Shown here in pieces: positions 59,820-64,000 of a stretch of DNA of 64,000 nucleotides. This DNA comes from Euleptes europaea. Taxonomy: Eukaryota; Chordata; Lepidosauria; Squamata; Sphaerodactylidae. A program made the position numbers and the translations under genes. The notes beneath the pieces are model-generated. The model was not told the origin of the DNA, made no database searches, and was given only the letters and a program-made list of their open reading frames with translations. The stretch spans positions 24,491,720 through 24,555,719 of the forward strand of contig NC_079331.1 of assembly GCF_029931775.1 (NCBI RefSeq), given 5' to 3'. How positions within the stretch are numbered: the stretch's first letter is position 1; each line of letters opens with the position of its first letter.

Positions 59820-62800
59820 GGGAGAATCCATTGATAGGATTATTCTCCCTCTGAGAGAGAAGGGCATCTACAATTGGGTGTTTCGGCTTCGCATGCTTTG
59901 GGAGGCAGGACCTAAACACTTTCACTCCCACTTCCTGTCTCCTGGGAACGCCCCCTGTCTTCTCCAGTTCTTTCCTGCCTCGCTATCGGGAGAGTGTGTT
60001 TTTTGCAGCTCTCTGCTCAGCTTAGGAAAGGTTTCATCTTGTCTTCTATCCTTACCTAATCTCATACCCTTTCCTAGTTGTTTACCTTTTGTGATCTAAT
60101 TTTGTGTGTTACCCACTGTGTTTTAACCCCTGTCTAAGGGATTACTGAGGGTGAGGGGATAATAACCGTTCCCGCCAAAACAAAATGGCGGCCGCCCAGA
60201 CCAGTACATTGTGCAGGCCGATCTGGATCCTTCCCTCCTGAGACCGGCTACAGATGGGGAACAGCCCTCCTGCAGTCAGTTGGCAAGCGCTAAGGCTAAA
60301 GTTTAAAAAGCCGCACTTAAGAAAAAGAAAGCCGGCTCGGCGCACGGAAAAGTGGCGAAACGCCTCCTCACAGCCACCCGTGTCCAAAAAGCCCCAAAGC
60401 TTCGGAAAGTGAGCGCAGAGCCGGTACAGTTTGTAGGCGCTCAGGAACACACAGCGGCTTTGGCTGCTCCGATCCCAGCTTATGCCCCCGAGCATACTAC
60501 GGCTATTGCCGTTCTGTCTGGGCTGCGGCGCAGAGCACACAGCGGCGGTTGCTGCTTCGACTCCACAAGATGGCACCAACTCAGCCTACCCAGGGCCTGC
60601 CACGAGAGCAGCCACCGGTAACGTACCCTCGCCACCGGTGATTGCGGGGGCGGGGGGATTGGATTTTTTACAGGCAGAGCTCGCAGCGCTCGTTAGGGAC
60701 TCCTTTGCAGAGGGGTTGCGAATGGTTAGTTTAGCCTCCCCGACCCCCCCCCTCGCATCAACCTCCAGAGAGGCTTCTCCCCCTAGGCATAAGAGGAGTG
60801 CCAGCTTGCGCGCCAAGGCAAGCAAACGCGACACGCTGCTCACGGGACGGATTAAAACCTCAGCCTGTCTCTGTCTAGACAGCAGGGGCCCGATACTTCT
60901 CCCTTCTCCACGGATGAGGAGGAGGAAGAGAGAGAGGAGGGCGAGTTCTCTTCTAGTGGAGAGGAGACTGTTGTGGAAAATAAGCAAAACAGAATCTTTA
61001 ATGCAGACGATTTCCCCTCACTGTTAACTAAAACCTTAGCAGCATTAGATCTATCAGAAGACCCCAAAAGTTCCTCTTCTGAGAAACTGAAAGGGTCAAA
61101 GAAATTTTTCCACATGAATGACGCTCCCTCTAGTTTTATCCCTGTCCCAGATTACTTCACGGACTGGTCAAGGCTGAATGGGTGAAGCCCCTAGGGGGGG
61201 AAAGGGTCCCTCAAACCACAAAAAAGTTTTATAACTTAGCCACTGCATCTACAGACCTTCTACACGTACCCACGGAGAGCTATGTGGATACGTCCCTGGC
61301 AGGTAGAGCATCACTCCAAAATAGTACTAATGGGCTACCCATATCAGGGCAGCAAACTGTTTGGAGAGTCACTAGAACCAATCCTTGTCGAAACCAAGGA
61401 TAAGAAAAAGGCCCCTCTCAAGGTCTTACGTAGAGATAGTAAATATCCAAACCAGACTTCCTTTCGGTCCTTTCACATTCTGTCACGCTACAGACAAGAA
61501 AACAGGAGAGGTCAGTGGAACTCCCAACGTGGTTCCTTTCGCAGAGGTGGTCGCTATTCCAGGAACTCCCGATTCTCAAATTTCCAGTCGGATAGAGGGG
61601 ATAAGACCCCACAACAACCCAAACAGTGACTCTCTCCCACAGCCTGTGGGGGGCAGGCTCAACCTTTTCCTGGACCAGTGGTCCTCCTCCCACCCAGACT
61701 CCTGGGTCATGCAGATAGTGTCGTTAGGCTATCAAATAGAGTTCTTCAAGAACCCCCCAAATCGGGTGATTCCCTCCCCACATCCTATGAACAAAGAAAA
61801 GAAATTGAGAACGCTGGTGGCTATTCTACTTATACACGCAATAGAGGATGTTCCTCTCCTGGAACAGAAATCCGGCGTCTATATTCTTTACAGTTCCGAA
61901 AAGAGACGGCAATTCCGCATGGAGACCCTGAAATCCATCTCAGAGGCCCTCAGACCGGGAGACTTCCTTACCTCAGTGGATCTAAGAGAAGTGTACCTGC
62001 ACATCCCGATCCATCCTTCACATCGCAGGTTTCTACGTTTTCAGTTCCGCCATCAACACTACCAATTCAGAGCCCTCCCGTTCGGGCTGACCTCTGCCCC
62101 GCGGGTTTTCTCCAAGGTGATGATAACGCTGGTGGTGATTGCGCGCCAAAAGGGCATAAGAATCTACCCCTATCTGGACGATCTTCTGATCTGTGCTTCA
62201 TCAGAACAACAGAGCCTAGATCACACAACCATCGTCCTGAAAATGTTGGCAGATCACGGATTCCTGACAAATTTCAACAAGAGTCAGCTGACACCATCCC
62301 AGCACATTCATCATCTAGGGGTCTACATTGACACGTCCAACAACATGCTCATATTACCGGAGGACAAGATTGCAAAGATTTGCACCATCGCCATTGATTT
62401 GCATCATTGCCAAGTCCTCTTGCCTCATGTCCTTGGCCAAACTTCAAGGACTGATGATATCCTGCATCCCTTCTGTCCAGCGGGTGAGGTTGCACGCGAG
62501 ACCGCTCCAGGACTTCCTCAACATATACCAAAAGGACATTGCGCGAAAGCACGACAGGAACTTAATTGCCCCGGAACAAGTGAAATCCAGCCTTGTTTGG
62601 TGGTCGGAACCCACGTACCTGTCCAAAGGTCTATTATTCATCAGACCCTCACCGACGGAGATCTTCACCGATGCTTGCCACTCAGGATGGGGAGCCATGC
62701 TCCTGGACAGGCTGGCACAAGGAGTGTGGAACTCTCGAGAGAAAAGGCTTCACATCAATGCCCTCGAGACCAGAGCAGTCCTAAAGGCCCTGAAATTCTT

Positions 62801-64000
62801 TCAACCGCAGATCCGGGGTGTGAACCTCCTGGTCAGAACAGACAATGTGGCCACGAAGGCTCACATCAACAAGCAGGGGGGGTCTCGCTCCGCAATACTC
62901 AGCAGGGAGGCCAGATTGCTAATGCTCTGGGCCGAAGCCAACCTGTCCTTCGTCTCAGCAGAACACATTCAGGGGACCCTGAATATGCAGGCGGACTGGC
63001 TCAGCAGAGAAACCCTGAATGAAACCGAATGGTCTCTCTATCACGAAGTATTCCATCAGATCTCCCAACAGTTTGGTCACCCAACAGTGGATCTGTTCGC
63101 GGCTCGAGGAAATAAAAAACTGAACAAGGTTCTTCACATGTTACAAACAGTACGGGGCGGAGCAGACCGACGCTGTGGTAGCCCCTTGGCCCAAGGAGCA
63201 CCTATATGCCTTCCCTCCATTCCCGCTAATTCTGCAAGTACTATGCCGCATACGGGGCCTACAGGCATCAGTAACACTAGTGGCTCCCTACTGGCCGCGT
63301 CGACCGTGGTTCCCAGTCCTGATGGAGTTGTCCACCCAGGAACCTTGGAGGTTACCGAACAGAGAAGATCTTCTCCATCAAGGTCCAATCCTTTACCCCA
63401 ACCCAGGATGGTACCATCTGACCGCCTGGGCATTGAAAGGGACCAGTTTCTAGCTCTAGGCTATTCCACAGAGATCACCAAAACCATCTTGGCGTCCTGC
63501 AGACCCTCTACGATCAGAATATATAACACCTCGTGGAAAGCCTTTGCAAGATGGTGTCGTCGCAAAAAGGTCAATTCTCTGAAACCGCGCACGTCGGAGA
63601 TCCTTCACTTCTTGCAGGATGGACGCAAACAGGGACTAAAAGTCTCCACTCTCCGCAGACAATTAGCAGCCATTGCCACCATAGTTCCCAAGGCCTCGGG
63701 GTTTCCGATCACAAAGCACCCTCACGTCCAGGCCTTCCTGAAGGGAGTTACATTGATATCCCCACCTGTCATCCATAGGTTCCCGACGTGGAGTTTACAT
63801 ACCGTCCTCACGGCATTGACCAAGCCACCTTTCAAGCCTCTCCGACAAGTAGAGCTCAATTGGCTCCACATGAAAACCCTATTCTTGACAGCCGTGACCT
63901 CAGCCCGTAGGGTCTCGGAGCTTAGTGCCCTATCTATTAGGCTGGGCCTCTGTACTTTTCATGCTGATAAGGTGGTGCTAAGGCCAGACCCATCCTTTTG
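59820..64000 (+). mobile_element. DIRS-type retroelement fossil, runs off the right edge
   Basis: Parts in order: a terminal-repeat-like leader (about 59,830-60,150); a gag-like region (about 60,180-61,190); reverse transcriptase with RNase H (about 61,600-63,150), recognisable by a YLDD box and DIRS-type RNase H; and the start of a tyrosine recombinase (about 63,440 onward). The recombinase in place of a DDE integrase marks the DIRS family. The visible part is broken in a handful of places, so it is a fossil of moderate age. It sits in sense orientation in SPG11 intron 37. The left boundary is approximate. Confidence 0.88.

Noticed and set aside
60142-60579. Minus-strand 145-aa frame
   Set aside because: It is antisense to the DIRS gag-like region.
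1-64000. CRISPR array, operon or phage-like system
   Set aside because: No regularly spaced repeats or bacterial-type gene order exist. The window is vertebrate with introns throughout.

Overview
The window is vertebrate nuclear DNA, almost certainly from a squamate reptile. The evidence is long introns carrying Sauria-type tRNA-derived SINEs, a BovB LINE 3' end and SINEs ending in the BovB-like tail with (CA)n, CR1 and L1 LINE 3' ends, Penelope-like retroelements (PLEs), hAT-type MITEs and a DIRS element. A gecko seems possible from the repeat mix, but I cannot prove it.

Layout. Positions 1-9,900 hold no gene I recognise, only SINE copies and a composite MITE. Positions 9,929-14,434 (minus strand) hold CIAO2A (FAM96A), a cytosolic iron-sulfur assembly factor, complete in five coding exons (166 aa). 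Positions 14,435-14,708 are a short CpG-rich bidirectional promoter. From 14,709 (plus strand) to beyond the right edge lies SPG11 (spatacsin). I place 37 coding exons (14,709-59,452). Their phases join into one uninterrupted 2,260-codon frame that follows human spatacsin (2,443 aa, from memory). The last roughly three exons lie outside the window.

The SPG11 introns are a catalogue of squamate mobile elements. Intron 3 has a 108-bp PLE tip with a perfect 12-bp target duplication. Intron 5 has a minus-strand PLE next to a 29-bp copy of SPG11 exon 9. Intron 11 has a hAT MITE, and a SINE that abuts the exon 12 acceptor. Intron 13 has CR1 and L1 3' ends. Intron 16 has a 5S-rRNA-derived SINE. Intron 20 has a palindromic PLE dimer followed by a BovB end. 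Intron 30 has a hAT MITE with a perfect 8-bp duplication. Intron 36 has a 3-kb PLE with an inverted-dimer structure and an open RT/GIY-YIG frame. Intron 37 has a DIRS fossil that runs off the right edge.

The two host genes are unrelated in function: CIAO2A serves Fe-S protein maturation, and spatacsin works with spastizin and AP-5 in lysosome reformation. They share a promoter region of about 270 bp. I found no CRISPR array, operon or new multi-gene system. The most unusual signals are the inverted dimers of hammerhead-like PLE ends, the exon-derived 29-mer at a PLE junction, a GC-AG intron, and the apparently rearranged CIAO2A/SPG11 head-to-head pairing.
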